Shown: in pieces, positions 36,443 to 45,811 of the stretch | How the letters are laid out: each line of letters begins with the position of its first letter | How positions within the stretch are numbered: the stretch's first letter is position 1 | Source: Verrucomicrobiota bacterium | GTDB lineage: Bacteria; Verrucomicrobiota; Verrucomicrobiia; Verrucomicrobiales; DEV007 | Assembly: GCA_020630975.1 (NCBI GenBank) | Contig: JAHDID010000003.1 | Span: forward strand, 138,474 to 202,473 | Direction of reading: 5' to 3' | DNA: 64,000 nucleotides | Notes under the pieces: model-generated | What the model was told of the DNA's origin: nothing | Database searches by the model: none | Seen by the model: the letters and a program-made list of their open reading frames with translations, nothing else | Made by a program: the position numbers and the translations under genes

Positions 36443-38434
36443 ATGAGTGAACTAGATACCAGCTCCCTATCTCGCGCAGCGACTGAAGCTCGCGGCCTCG
36501 CAATCGATGCTATCCACGCCTGCAGCTCAGGCCACCTAGGCCTGCCTCTAGGTTCTGCGGAGATCGGTGCAGTCCTCTACGGAAAAGCTCTAAATTACAA
36601 TCCTGATGAGCCAAAATGGCTGAACCGCGACCGCTTCATCCTATCTGCAGGTCACGGTAGTATGTTCCTCTACAGCTGGCTGCACCTGTCTGGCTACGAT
36701 CTACCTCTGGAGCAGGTGAAAAATTTCCGCCAGCTGCACAGCACCACTCCTGGGCACCCAGAGTTCGACGAAACTCCTGGCGTAGAGGCGACCACTGGCC
36801 CTCTTGGTCAGGGTGTGGGCAATGCTGTCGGCTACGCGCTGTCCGCTAAGATGGCAGCCGCTAAGTACAACACAGCGGATCACACGATTTTCGATCAAAA
36901 CATCGTCGCCCTCGCTGGTGACGGCTGTCTGCAGGAAGGTGTCGCCTACGAGGCGATCTCATTCGCCGGTCACAATCAGCTCGATAATCTGATCCTGATC
37001 TATGATAGCAATGATGTGACACTCGATGCCATGGCCGACAAGACACAGAGCGAGAATGCTTGTGATCGCTTCGCCGCCATGGGCTGGGACACCGTGCAGG
37101 TGGATGGTCACGACCTAGGTGCTGTGCTCGAGGCAGTCGAGGCGGCCAAGACCAACAAAAACGGCAAGCCAAAGCTAATCGAGGCCAAGACTGAGATCGG
37201 ACGCGGTATCCCAGAGGTGGCTGGAACAGCAGCTGGCCACGGCGAAGGCGGTGCCAAGTTTGCCGAGGCAGCTCGCGAGGGCCTAGGTCTGCCGGCTGAG
37301 ACATTCTATGTGTCCGAGGAGACCCGCGCCTACTTCCAGCAGCACACCGATCAGCTGCGCGAGGGCTATCAGGCCTGGCAGGCGACATACGATGCGTGGA
37401 AAGCTGCCAACCCAGAGATGGCAAGTGAGCTGGAAGGTGCGGTAGCGGGTGATACCCCTGCCGACCTGATCGACTCGATCCCAGAGTTCGCTGCAGACTA
37501 CGCCAATGCGACCCGTGCTGCTGGTGGCGATGTGATCCAGGCCGTAGCTGACGCTGTGCCAAACTTGATCACCGGTAGTGCTGACCTCTACGGCTCGACT
37601 AAGAACTACATCAAGTCCTCTGGCGACTTTGGACCTGCAGACTACAGTGGTCGCAATATCTGGTACGGTATCCGCGAGCACGCTATGGGTGCGATCTGCA
37701 ATGGTATCGCTTACGATGGAGTTTTTCGCACCACTGGCGCGACTTTCGCCGTGTTTGCCGATTACCTCAGACCTTCTATCCGCCTAGCGGCTCTGGCTCA
37801 CTTGCCAGTGGGTTACATTTTCACTCACGACTCTGTCGGTGTCGGCGAAGATGGCCCGACTCACCAGCCAGTCGAGACGGTCAGTGGCCTGCGCGTGATC
37901 CCGAATCTCGATGTGATCCGTCCCGGTGATCCTGAGGAGACTGCCGGAGCTTTTGCCGCTATGATCGAGCGCAAAGATGGCCCTACAGCGATTATCCTGA
38001 CCCGTCAGAAAGTCGGTACGCAGAGCGATATCCCTGTAAAGACCCGCCGCGAAGGCGCGCTCAAAGGTGGCTACATCGCCAAGCAAGAGACTGGTGATCT
38101 AAAGGCAATCCTACTGGCCTCCGGCTCTGAGCTCGACCACATCATCGATGCCGCCAAAGAGCTGGGCGACGGTATCCGCGTGGTGTCGATGCCATGCATG
38201 GAGCGATTCGATCGTCAGGACGAAGCTTACCGCGAGTCAGTGCTACCAGCAGCCTGCACCACACGCGTCGCTATCGAGGCAGGTGTATCTGGCCTCTGGT
38301 GGAAATACGTCGGTTCAGCGGGTCAAGTGATCGGTATCAACCGCTTCGGCATCAGTGCTCCAGGTGGAACAGTGATGAAAGAGCTAGGCATGACCCCCGA
38401 GAATGTGGTAAACACTCTAAAAACTATGATTTGA
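36443..38434 (+). CDS. tkt: Transketolase
   Basis: The 663-residue cytoplasmic enzyme of the pentose phosphate pathway transfers two-carbon units using thiamine diphosphate. Visible motifs are [54 protein letters not shown], the cofactor motif [72 protein letters not shown] and GHGEGG. ATG 36443 (MSELDTSS) fits the family start better than the in-frame ATG 30 bp earlier. Length and residues look complete. The 154-bp leader, shared with the divergent hisG, shows no clear riboswitch. Confidence 0.95.
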   Translation: MSELDTSSLSRAATEARGLAIDAIHACSSGHLGLPLGSAEIGAVLYGKALNYNPDEPKWLNRDRFILSAGHGSMFLYSWLHLSGYDLPLEQVKNFRQLHSTTPGHPEFDETPGVEATTGPLGQGVGNAVGYALSAKMAAAKYNTADHTIFDQNIVALAGDGCLQEGVAYEAISFAGHNQLDNLILIYDSNDVTLDAMADKTQSENACDRFAAMGWDTVQVDGHDLGAVLEAVEAAKTNKNGKPKLIEAKTEIGRGIPEVAGTAAGHGEGGAKFAEAAREGLGLPAETFYVSEETRAYFQQHTDQLREGYQAWQATYDAWKAANPEMASELEGAVAGDTPADLIDSIPEFAADYANATRAAGGDVIQAVADAVPNLITGSADLYGSTKNYIKSSGDFGPADYSGRNIWYGIREHAMGAICNGIAYDGVFRTTGATFAVFADYLRPSIRLAALAHLPVGYIFTHDSVGVGEDGPTHQPVETVSGLRVIPNLDVIRPGDPEETAGAFAAMIERKDGPTAIILTRQKVGTQSDIPVKTRREGALKGGYIAKQETGDLKAILLASGSELDHIIDAAKELGDGIRVVSMPCMERFDRQDEAYRESVLPAACTTRVAIEAGVSGLWWKYVGSAGQVIGINRFGISAPGGTVMKELGMTPENVVNTLKTMI

Positions 38435-38573
38435 TTAATATTCACTATGGTGTTTGAAATATTGTGATTACAAACGCCTCCTGAATTTGTAGTCGATAGT
38501 TTCTTCGAAAGTCTAAACTATAAACAATACTTAACCACACACACGGGACACGGGACAAGCCCTCACACCAAAC

Positions 38574-39239
38574 ATGGAAAAAGACGAAAAAAAGAAAGCT
38601 GGGTTCCCTAATCTACTAGGCCGACCAAAATCCGACGAGCAAGATACTCCGCCACCGGCGGCTGCACCTGCTCCGCAGAGCAATAATCTGCAAAAGCAGC
38701 AAGAAGAGCAAAAGAAGCGTGAAGCGGAAGAGGCTCAGAAGGCTGAAGACAAAAAAGAGACTACCACCACTACCACTAAAAAAATGAACGACGACGAAGT
38801 AACAAACAACATCTCCGCTGATCTCAGTGAGCAGGACAAAAAAGAAATCTACGACGCGATGGATCTGATCCGCCGCAAGCTGGCATTCGCCAAAGATTTC
38901 GATGATGATGAGAAAGAGGGCCTCATGCGCCTCGGCAAGACTGGTCGCAGCTTTGTAGAAAAAGCTCAGGACCTCGTGAAGCGCTCACCTGGCATCCTGC
39001 CTCGCTCATTCGACACAGACGAGTTCCACCGCGATGCTGAGCTCTACCAGGAGCTGGGTGATATCTCTGACGAGCTGCAGAAGCTATCAGAGAAGGTGGC
39101 TGACTCAGAGGCAGCTGTAGGTAGCGATGCTTTCACAGCAGCACTTGTGGTATACCAGTCCGGTAAGCTTGCTCGTGTCGGCGACGACATGGACAATCAC
39201 CTCACCGGTTGGCGCCGCAAGCTGACTATCGACGACTAA
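38574..39239 (+). CDS. Conserved soluble protein of unknown function, disordered N-terminus
   Basis: The 221-residue protein has a low-complexity first third: Pro/Ala (PPPAAAPAP), Gln/Lys/Glu-rich coiled-coil-like (QKQQEEQKKREAEEAQKAEDK), and a run of Thr (TTTTTTKK). An ordered helical domain follows: IYDAMDLIRRKLAFAKDFDDDEKEGLMRLGKTGRSFVEKAQDLVKRSPGILPRSFDTDEF, then AVGSDAFTAALVVYQSGKLA. This domain looks like a family seen in several phyla with no known role. There is no signal peptide. It follows tkt by 139 bp and ends before a terminator, so it is probably its own unit. Confidence 0.8.
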   Translation: MEKDEKKKAGFPNLLGRPKSDEQDTPPPAAAPAPQSNNLQKQQEEQKKREAEEAQKAEDKKETTTTTTKKMNDDEVTNNISADLSEQDKKEIYDAMDLIRRKLAFAKDFDDDEKEGLMRLGKTGRSFVEKAQDLVKRSPGILPRSFDTDEFHRDAELYQELGDISDELQKLSEKVADSEAAVGSDAFTAALVVYQSGKLARVGDDMDNHLTGWRRKLTIDD

Positions 39240-39283
39240 ATACAGTTTTTAGTTTTTTACCTGCCAAAGGTACTTTCGAAAGT

Positions 39284-39320
39284 AAAAGCCCTTTCCGTCG
39301 TATAGATGGAAGGGGTTTTT
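39284..39320 (+). terminator. Rho-independent terminator
   Basis: AAAAGCCCTTTCC and GGAAGGGGTTTTT form an imperfect stem around an 11-nt loop, ending in a T-tract. A perfect 14-bp palindrome, TACTTTCGAAAGTA (39271-39284), lies just upstream. Confidence 0.7.
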
Positions 39321-39354
39321 TATTTCGCCTTATCTACGATTCCTTTCTATTACC

Positions 39355-40182
39355 ATGCTCGCTTCGCTACTCAGACGCTACTGGCTGCTGCTACTGCCGA
39401 CCGTATTCTTTATCTTGCTCGTGTTACTCGCGGGGCAGCCGCTACTGATGCGCAAAGTGGTGGTATTCCTCGTGTTACCGGCTGGGTTTACCTGGGTATT
39501 GCTCACATACCTCATCTGCTGGCCAGGTATCAAGCTGCGGATGCGTTCGGTGTTGGTCGTCGTCTGGCTACTATATTCACTGGCTGGCAATCCGATCATC
39601 GGCAATCGACTGATGGCGGCGCTCGAGCGCCCGATGGTGCCGTATGAGTCGCCGACGGAGACATTTGATATCCTCTTTGTCCTCGGTGGAGGGACCACGG
39701 CGACTCCCGGTGGACATGCCCAGATGGGTGTAGCAGGCGATCGAGTGATGAAAGCCGTGCGGCTCTACAAGGCCGGGCAAGTCAAAACCCTGGCTGCTAG
39801 TGGCCGCAGTATGACCGAGGTCTGGGGCGATCGCGATCTCTCGGCTGAGACCATGGGGATCTGGCGCGAGATGGGCGTGCCAGATGCGGACATGATCGGC
39901 TTTTCCGATCCGGCCAATACCAAATCGGAACTCATAGCCTATCGAGACTATCTGCAGTCCTTGCCGGAGCAGCCAGAGCGCATCGGTATCTGCACCTCGG
40001 CATGGCACATGCAGCGCGCTCAGAAGCTCTGGCAGCGACTCGGCATCGAGGCGACTCCGGTGCCTGCAGATTTCCGGTCTACCCGTATACCCGTTATTTC
40101 CACCTACCTCATCCCCAAGAAAAGAGGCTTCGCCGACATGCAGGTCGCCCTTTGGGAATACCTCGGACTACTAGTCGAGTAG
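39355..40182 (+). CDS. YdcF/SanA/ElyC-type DUF218 membrane protein
   Basis: The 275-residue protein has three N-terminal hydrophobic segments (about 10-30, 35-57, 60-80). A DUF218 domain follows with FDILFVLGGGTTATPGG, VMKAVRLYKAGQVKTLAASG, SDPANTKSELIAYRDYL and IGICTSAWHMQRAQKLWQRLGIEATPVPADF. DUF218 proteins include ElyC and SanA, linked to envelope integrity and lipid-carrier metabolism. The domain is probably periplasmic. The hairpin AAATACTA/TAGTATTT after the stop may end the transcript. No operon partner is evident. Confidence 0.87.
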   Translation: MLASLLRRYWLLLLPTVFFILLVLLAGQPLLMRKVVVFLVLPAGFTWVLLTYLICWPGIKLRMRSVLVVVWLLYSLAGNPIIGNRLMAALERPMVPYESPTETFDILFVLGGGTTATPGGHAQMGVAGDRVMKAVRLYKAGQVKTLAASGRSMTEVWGDRDLSAETMGIWREMGVPDADMIGFSDPANTKSELIAYRDYLQSLPEQPERIGICTSAWHMQRAQKLWQRLGIEATPVPADFRSTRIPVISTYLIPKKRGFADMQVALWEYLGLLVE

Positions 40183-40248
40183 TCATTTGCACGATCTCGC
40201 TCCCTCAAACCACTGGGTTTTTAGGGTTTTAGCCACTTTATCGACAAA

Positions 40249-40273
40249 AAATACTATAAAAGTAGTATTTTGG
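40249..40273 (+). terminator. Probable terminator after the DUF218 gene
   Basis: AAATACTA (40249-40256) and TAGTATTT (40263-40270) form a perfect 8-bp stem with a 6-nt loop, AT-rich and flanked by A and T tracts. It could end transcription in either direction. Confidence 0.5.
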
Positions 40274-40344
40274 GTTGCAATAATATTTGTCAATGTAAAA
40301 TAAAGCTCGCCTTTTTATATTTATCACATTTAAACAAGATTATT

Positions 40345-40677
40345 ATGGCTGCTAAGAAAAGAAAGACATTGGATGCGAAATACACCAAAACCGCAATCGT
40401 GAACCAAATCGCTGAGGACAACGATCTGACTAAAGCTCAGGTCAATGGAGTACTCGAATCACTCGAAGAAATCATTCAGCTGCACATCAACAAGCGCTCT
40501 GTCGGCGAGTTTGTCCTGCCAGGCCTGTTGAAGATCCAGACCGTGAAGAAGCCTGCTGTGAAAGCTCGCAAGGGTGTGAACCCATTCACTGGTGAAGAGC
40601 AGATGTTCAAGGCTAAGCCTGCATCGATCGCAGTGAAGGTTCGTCCGCTGAAGAAACTCAAGGATATGGCAAACTAA
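40345..40677 (+). CDS. HU/IHF-like DNA-binding protein
   Basis: The 110-residue protein matches the HU/IHF fold: KTAIVNQIAEDNDLTKAQVNGVLESLEEIIQLHINKRSVGEFVLPGLLKIQTVKKPAVKARKGVNPFTGEEQMFKAKPASIAVKVRPLKKLK. The usual RxGRNPxTG arm is present as RKGVNPFTGEE. It has a basic N-terminal extension (MAAKKRKTLDAKY). Such proteins bend and compact DNA. ATG 40345 is the start, preceded by an AT-rich leader that looks like a strong promoter region. A clear terminator follows 35 bp after the stop, so it is a single-gene unit. Confidence 0.92.
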   Translation: MAAKKRKTLDAKYTKTAIVNQIAEDNDLTKAQVNGVLESLEEIIQLHINKRSVGEFVLPGLLKIQTVKKPAVKARKGVNPFTGEEQMFKAKPASIAVKVRPLKKLKDMAN

Positions 40678-40712
40678 ACCCTCGGATTAAGAGATTTTAT
40701 TTTATTCCGATG

Positions 40713-40746
40713 CCCACGACCGCGAGACGGTCGTGGGTATTTTTTT
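40713..40746 (+). terminator. Strong Rho-independent terminator of the HU-like gene
   Basis: CCCACGACCG (40713-40722) and CGGTCGTGGG (40728-40737) form a perfect 10-bp stem with a 5-nt loop, followed by a T7 tract. Confidence 0.92.
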
Positions 40747-40852
40747 GCCCACCAATCGGCATCGGCGACTTAGATAGGCCAATCAAAATTCAAAAATCCA
40801 ACTCGTCATTCTCTATTCAGCTCAACCCCGCGAGCCAGAGCCCTGGGCCAAA

Positions 40853-40890
40853 TTCAATAGGGTACAGTTTTGAGTGAATAGGGTACAATT
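40853..40890 (+). repeat. 21-bp-periodic repeat, locus 2 (two units)
   Basis: TTCAATAGGGTACAGTT (40853) and GTGAATAGGGTACAATT (40874) are 21 bp apart. They match the units at 11448. They end 42 bp before the start of the PSCyt1/DUF1549 gene. Confidence 0.85.
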
Positions 40891-40932
40891 TATTCGAATC
40901 ACATTCGAGCTTCTGGAGTTTACTCCTTTGTG

Positions 40933-43368
40933 ATGATGAGTAGGAGCTGCGCGATTTTTAAAACGATCATCGGGATGCTGGCAGGATTAATGGTAGCTCC
41001 ACTCTGTCTGGCTGATCTATCGCAGGAGCAGATCGATTTCTTTGAGGCCAAGATCCGCCCGGTGCTGATCGACTCGTGCTACGAGTGCCACTCGCAGGAG
41101 GATGGCGTGAGCAAAGGTGGGCTGACTCTGGATAGCCGCTATGGTCTGCGCCAGGGTGGCAATACCGGGCCGGGAGTGGTGCCGGGTGATCTGGAGGAGA
41201 GCTGGCTATGGCTGGCGATCTCGCACAGCGAGCCGGACTATGAGATGCCGCCTAAAAGCAAGCTGCCCGATGAGGTGCTGGCCGACTTTCGCACCTGGAT
41301 CGAGATGGGCGCACCCGACCCGCGCGAGGGCGAGGCCGATGTGATCAGCGAGATCGACATCGAGGCGGGTAAGCAACACTGGGCCTTTCAGCGGCCAGTC
41401 GCAGCGGCAGCTCCCACTGTAGCAGATGGTGAGTGGCCCCGGAACGATGTCGACCGCTACATCCTAGCCGAGCTAGAGGAGCAGGGGCTGCAGCCAGTGG
41501 CCGATGCCCCGGCGCGGGCGATGGTGCGGCGGCTGAGCTACGATCTGGTAGGGCTGCCGCCTACTGCAGATTTTGCCCGCACCTTTCACCGGCTGTGGCA
41601 GCAGGATGGCCCAGAGCGGGCGATCGAGGCGGCTATCGATAAGCTCATGCGCAGCCGCCAGTATGGCGAGCGCTGGGGCCGCCACTGGCTGGATGTAGCG
41701 CGCTATGCCGAGAGTAATGGCAAGGGCTCGAACCAAGCCTACCCGCACGCCTGGCGCTACCGCGACTATGTGATCGACTCGATCAATGCCGACAAATCCT
41801 GGCAGCGGATGATCCGCGAGCAGCTCGCTGGCGATCTGCTACCTGCGGCGAATGATCGGCAGCGACAGGAGCAGCTGATCGCTACCGGCTTCCTAGCGTT
41901 GGGTGCAAAGGACTTTCGGCAAAAGAATAGCCGCCAGTTTTTGATGGATCTGGTCGATGAGCAGATCGATGCGACTAGCCAGGCATTTCTCGGGCTCACA
42001 GTATCGTGCGCACGCTGTCATGACCACAAGTTCGACCCGATACCGACAGTCGATTACTACGCCATGGCGGGGGTCTTTCAGAGTACCTACACCTACTACG
42101 GCACTTCGGGCTCGGGCCACCGCTACAATGTCGGCGAACTGATCGAGCTGCCGATCGCCACCCAGCCCAATGTCGCCTACACCGAGGCCGATATCGCCAA
42201 GCTGAGAGCCGAGCTGGAGCAGGTGAATGAGGACCTGCGGCTCTTCCACGAAGATAAGAAAGAGAAGATGCGCAACGGTGGCGTCAGCGACGATGACAAA
42301 CGTGGCAGCGCGCGCCGCCTGCGCACCACACAGAGCCGCCTAGAGGAGGAGCTAGCGGCTATCGATGGCACGGGGGGCCGGATCTCGCAGGCGATGGGTG
42401 TGCTCGATCGAGATAGCATGGTGGAGGCCGCTGTGCTGGTGCGCGGCGAGATCGATAGCCCAGCGCAGAGTGTGCCGCGCGGCTTTCTACAAGTGCTGCA
42501 GGATCGCCCCGTGGCCGTGCCAGAGGACCACAGCGGTAGACTGGAGATGGCGGGCTGGATCAGCTCAGACAAAAATCCACTGACCGCGCGGGTGCTGGTG
42601 AACCGCTTTTGGCAAAAGCTATTCGGCCGCGGGCTGGTCTACACCACGGAAAATTTTGGCACCACGGGGCAGGCCGCATCGCACCCCGAGCTGCTCGACT
42701 ACCTAGCGCTGCGCTTCGTAGAGGGCGGCTGGCAGCTGAAGCCGCTACTAAAGGAGATCATGCTATCGCGCACCTACCAGCTGGCGACTACCTATAGCGA
42801 GGCGGCCTATGCCGTCGATCCGGATAATACCTACCTATGGCGCTCTGCACCGCGCCGTCTCGATGCCGAGGCGCTGCGCGACTCGATACTCGCGGTGAGC
42901 GGCCAGCTCGACTACCAGCGCCCCTACGGATCGGTAGTATCGGACTATGGCGATGGCGAGCTGGGCAGGCGTAGCAGTCCCGATCTGGTCACCGACTTTC
43001 CCTCGATCCGCTCGGTCTATCTGCCACCTATCCGCGATGCGATGCCCGAGCTGATCGATCTATTCGACGGGGCGGATCCCGGCATCGTCACAGGAGCGCG
43101 AGTGCTGTCGAATGGACCTGAGCAGTCGCTATTTATGATGAATGACCGCTTTGTGCTGGCTCAGGCCGAGCACTTTGCCCAGCTGCTGGAGACTAGCTAC
43201 GAGCAGGTGGACGATCAGATCCGGGCTGGCTTTCTCCGCGCCTATGGCAGACCGCCCACGCCGGCCGAGCAGCAGGGGGCTGAGACTCTGCTACGCAGCC
43301 AGCCCGATCGATTTTTGCGTTTGTTTTGTCAGGGGCTATTGGCCTCGGCAGAGTTTCGCTATTTGTAA
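40933..43368 (+). CDS. Exported PSCyt1 / DUF1549 / DUF1553 protein
   Basis: The 811-residue protein has a signal peptide (about 1-26). A PSCyt1 domain with heme motif CYECHS follows, then GGLTLDSRYGLRQGG, ESWLWLAISHSEPDYEMPPKSKL and FRTWIEMGAPDPR. DUF1549 (VDRYILAELEEQGLQPVADAPARAMVRRLSYDLVGLPPT) includes a second CxxCH (CARCHDHKFDPI). DUF1553 is SDKNPLTARVLVNRFWQKLFGRGLVYTTENFG, HPELLDYLALRFVEGGW and YLWRSAPRRLDAEALRDSILA. It is exported and probably heme-binding; the reaction is unknown. Start is ATG 40933, with GTG 40930 and ATG 40936 as alternatives. The DUF1501 gene follows after 35 bp. Confidence 0.94.
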   Translation: MMSRSCAIFKTIIGMLAGLMVAPLCLADLSQEQIDFFEAKIRPVLIDSCYECHSQEDGVSKGGLTLDSRYGLRQGGNTGPGVVPGDLEESWLWLAISHSEPDYEMPPKSKLPDEVLADFRTWIEMGAPDPREGEADVISEIDIEAGKQHWAFQRPVAAAAPTVADGEWPRNDVDRYILAELEEQGLQPVADAPARAMVRRLSYDLVGLPPTADFARTFHRLWQQDGPERAIEAAIDKLMRSRQYGERWGRHWLDVARYAESNGKGSNQAYPHAWRYRDYVIDSINADKSWQRMIREQLAGDLLPAANDRQRQEQLIATGFLALGAKDFRQKNSRQFLMDLVDEQIDATSQAFLGLTVSCARCHDHKFDPIPTVDYYAMAGVFQSTYTYYGTSGSGHRYNVGELIELPIATQPNVAYTEADIAKLRAELEQVNEDLRLFHEDKKEKMRNGGVSDDDKRGSARRLRTTQSRLEEELAAIDGTGGRISQAMGVLDRDSMVEAAVLVRGEIDSPAQSVPRGFLQVLQDRPVAVPEDHSGRLEMAGWISSDKNPLTARVLVNRFWQKLFGRGLVYTTENFGTTGQAASHPELLDYLALRFVEGGWQLKPLLKEIMLSRTYQLATTYSEAAYAVDPDNTYLWRSAPRRLDAEALRDSILAVSGQLDYQRPYGSVVSDYGDGELGRRSSPDLVTDFPSIRSVYLPPIRDAMPELIDLFDGADPGIVTGARVLSNGPEQSLFMMNDRFVLAQAEHFAQLLETSYEQVDDQIRAGFLRAYGRPPTPAEQQGAETLLRSQPDRFLRLFCQGLLASAEFRYL

Positions 43369-43403
43369 GAGGACATCACCGATATAGAAAGAAAACCACG
43401 ACT

Positions 43404-44867
43404 ATGATTCACTCACGTCGCCGCATACTGCAGACATCTGGCACGGGATTTGGTTGGTTGGCCTTTGCAGCGCTGGCGCATCGCGAGGCGCAGGCCAGTG
43501 CCAAAGGGCTGGCACCGAAGCAGCCGCATCACCCAGCACGGGCCAAGCGTGTGATCATGCTGACGATGCCGGGCGGGCCGTCGCATCTCGATACATTCGA
43601 CTACAAGCCACAGCTGATCGCCGATGCAGGCAAGCCCGGGCTAGTCGGCAAGGCGCGGGGTGCGAAACTCATGGCCTCGCCGTTTGAGTTTTCGCAGCAT
43701 GGCGAGAGTGGCTTGTGGATATCTTCGCTATTTCCCCATGTCGCACAGATGGCCGACGAGCTGTGTCTGCTGCGCAGCATGCATACCGATATACCGGACC
43801 ACACGCGCGCTCAGCTGCAGATGCACACCGGCAAGTTTCAGTTCGCCAGACCATCGCTGGGCGTGTGGTCGCTATACGGGCTGGGCACCGTCAGTCAAAA
43901 TCTACCCGGCTACGTGTGGCTAGACCCGGGCAAGGGCAACAGCCAAATCCTGGGCAATAGCTTTCTCCCGCCCGAGTACCGTGGCACCGGAGTCGAGACC
44001 AGCGGCATCACCATCCAGGAGCAAGACTCGATGGGCGCCATGACCAAGGGCAAAGGCAAGAAAGGCGGCAAGTCCAAGGGCAAAGGCAAGGGCCGTCGTG
44101 GCCAGGCCGAGGAGGACTCCACCGGCATCGCCAATCTAAACAACCCACAGATCGATCGCAGCACCCAGCGCCAGCAGCTCGACTTTATCCAATCGCTGAA
44201 CCGCGCTAAACTTCAGCGCGAGAGCCAGCACCCTGGGGTGGAGGGCATCATCGAGTCGTACGAGCTCGCCTTTCGCATGCAGGATGAGCTGCCCCGTGCG
44301 CTGAATCTGAGCAGCGAGTCGGCCCAGACCCGAGAGATGTATGGCATCGGCGATTCGGTCACCGATAAGTTTGGCAAGCAGTGCCTGACCGCGCGCAAAC
44401 TAGCCGAGTCGGGGGTGCGCTTCATCGAACTCAGCCATGGCCCCGGCTGGGATACTCACGCTGGTATCGCCACTCGCATGCCCGAGATCTGTGCCGGCTG
44501 CGACAAGCCGATCGCCGGGCTGCTGCGCGATCTGAAGCAGCGCGACATGCTCAAAGATACCCTCGTAGTCTGGTCCGGCGAGTTTGGCCGCACCCCGCAC
44601 AGCCAGGGTGGCAGTGGCCGCGATCACAATGCCAACGGCTACACCTCGTGGATGGCAGGCGGCGGTGTGAAAGGCGGCTTCAGCTACGGCTCGACCGATG
44701 AGTATGGCTACGAGGCCGTGGAGGATAAAATGCACATCCACGACTGGCACGCCACCATCCTCCACCTACTAGGTCTCGACCATGAGCGTCTGACCTATCG
44801 CTACGCTGGTAGAGACTTCCGCCTGACCGATGTGTATGGTCATGTGGCGAAAGATATCTTGGCTTAG
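43404..44867 (+). CDS. DUF1501 protein with Tat signal and Lys/Gly-rich insert
   Basis: The 487-residue protein starts with a twin-arginine signal (MIHSRRRILQTSGTGFGWLAF). It shares the DUF1501 blocks with the paralogue at 11493: RVIMLTMPGGPSHLDTFDYKP, GKQCLTARKLAESGVRFIELSHGPGWDTHAG, VVWSGEFGRTPHSQGGSGRDHNANGYTSWMAGGGVKGGFSYG and HIHDWHATILHLLGLDHERLTYRYAGRDFRLTDV. A run of Lys and Gly (TKGKGKKGGKSKGKGKGRRG, about residues 214-233) interrupts the fold and is absent from the paralogue. The upstream in-frame ATG at 43326 overlaps the previous gene and is rejected, as the Tat signal starts at 43404. Confidence 0.93.
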   Translation: MIHSRRRILQTSGTGFGWLAFAALAHREAQASAKGLAPKQPHHPARAKRVIMLTMPGGPSHLDTFDYKPQLIADAGKPGLVGKARGAKLMASPFEFSQHGESGLWISSLFPHVAQMADELCLLRSMHTDIPDHTRAQLQMHTGKFQFARPSLGVWSLYGLGTVSQNLPGYVWLDPGKGNSQILGNSFLPPEYRGTGVETSGITIQEQDSMGAMTKGKGKKGGKSKGKGKGRRGQAEEDSTGIANLNNPQIDRSTQRQQLDFIQSLNRAKLQRESQHPGVEGIIESYELAFRMQDELPRALNLSSESAQTREMYGIGDSVTDKFGKQCLTARKLAESGVRFIELSHGPGWDTHAGIATRMPEICAGCDKPIAGLLRDLKQRDMLKDTLVVWSGEFGRTPHSQGGSGRDHNANGYTSWMAGGGVKGGFSYGSTDEYGYEAVEDKMHIHDWHATILHLLGLDHERLTYRYAGRDFRLTDVYGHVAKDILA

Positions 44868-44871
44868 CAGT

Positions 44872-45297
44872 TTATGTTACTGCGTTTTTGGGGCGGCGTA
44901 ATAGTTCGCTAACTTTCCCAAATATATCTCCTTCAAGCCCATCTAGATCATGTTCGATATCTTTATCTGAGCCGAGCTTACTGGTCCATCTTCCAGACTC
45001 CAATTGTCTAGCAACATGGGTAACTTCTCCATCTAGAGAGTAGAGGGCTATTTTTTCAGTATCACACTCTAATCTAGGGGAGTCACACTCCGAAAAACCT
45101 AAAGCCTTTAGAGTTTCAAAATATGAGGTAAGTGAAAAATCGTAACAATCAGTAGGCCAATATCCCGCATCACTGGGTTCCCACCACTTAGTATTGTCTT
45201 CCATTGCCCATGCCATACAGTTGTACTGGATGTCGGATGGGCTAGTGACTTTGAAGTATCCTTTATTGAGTTGAGGGAAGTCTTCTTCTATACTCAT
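44872..45297 (-). CDS. Conserved protein of unknown function, second gene of an orphan pair
   Basis: The 141-residue protein has conserved-looking blocks: YNCMAWAMEDNTKWWEP, YWPTDCYDFSLTSYFETLKALGFSECDSPRLE, EKIALYSLDGEVTHVARQLESGRWTSKLGSDKDIEHDLDGLEGDIFGKVSELLRRP. The NCxAWA...H...W pattern hints at a Cys-His hydrolase fold, but this is a guess. Proteins of this kind occur in diverse bacteria without known function. ATG 45297 (MSIEEDFPQL) is chosen; the frame is open further upstream but overlaps the partner gene. It is AT-rich compared with the DUF1501 gene, with which it converges. Confidence 0.75.
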   Translation of the reverse strand: MSIEEDFPQLNKGYFKVTSPSDIQYNCMAWAMEDNTKWWEPSDAGYWPTDCYDFSLTSYFETLKALGFSECDSPRLECDTEKIALYSLDGEVTHVARQLESGRWTSKLGSDKDIEHDLDGLEGDIFGKVSELLRRPKNAVT

Positions 45298-45314
45298 TTC
45301 TGTTTGCGGTAGGG

Positions 45315-45710
45315 CTAGATCACTCCAGCTTTGCGTCCCCAATCTAACCAGCACTCTGACATGGCTTTCATATTGCCCTGTATCTCGTCCGGAGCAGGAT
45401 TTTCACCTGAGATCGACTTGAGCGCCCAGAACCAGTGATGCGGTGCAGATTCGAGCTCTCTCAGAATTAGAGGTAAAGCCTCTCTCCCCATTCCAATGAT
45501 TCTTTGGTATGCAGGGTGAATAGCAATTTGTTGCGAAAAAGAAAGGTATTTGGTCTCTTTTTGCCAGGTATCCTTCAATTGATGGAATTCCCTTTCGCGT
45601 TCTTCAGGAGTGTGAGCCACTACCACTAATTCAGTTCCATTCCCCCAGTCACTGGGAAGCGGCTCTTCAGTCTCCAGTCTACCATTCTTCACGAGAACTT
45701 TAAGTTCCAT
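45315..45710 (-). CDS. Conserved protein of unknown function, first gene of an orphan pair
   Basis: The 131-residue protein begins with a short beta segment typical of small antitoxin-like N-termini (MELKVLVKNGRLETEEPLP). An acidic helix follows, then the characteristic HPAYQRIIGMGREALPLILRELESAPHHWFWALKSISGENPAPDEIQGNMKAMSECWLDWGRK. That C-terminal part recurs in bacteria beside proteins like the one at 44872. Only 17 bp separate the two genes, so they form one transcript. The N-terminus could be a promoter-binding element, making the pair resemble a toxin-antitoxin module, but nothing shows toxicity. Confidence 0.75.
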   Translation of the reverse strand: MELKVLVKNGRLETEEPLPSDWGNGTELVVVAHTPEEREREFHQLKDTWQKETKYLSFSQQIAIHPAYQRIIGMGREALPLILRELESAPHHWFWALKSISGENPAPDEIQGNMKAMSECWLDWGRKAGVI

Positions 45711-45760
45711 GATTAAAAATTAAGTCGTTTCTCCATTGAATCAATCCCAATCGTTTATAC

Positions 45761-45806
45761 AAAAAAGCGCCTCGAGTCAGGCACTATCGGCTCTGCTCGA
45801 GGCGCT
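45761..45806 (-). terminator. Strong terminator downstream of the structured RNA
   Basis: AGCGCCTCGAG (45766-45776) and CTCGAGGCGCT (45796-45806) form a perfect 11-bp stem with a 19-nt loop. On the minus strand the stem is followed by a T6 tract, as expected of a terminator for an RNA coming from about 46000. Confidence 0.85.
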
Positions 45807-45811
45807 AATTT

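Noticed and set aside
36861-37562. A 233-codon open frame opposite transketolase
   Set aside because: The translation is Arg/Ser/Pro/His-rich, as expected of an antisense shadow of a GC-rich gene, while the plus strand encodes a complete enzyme.
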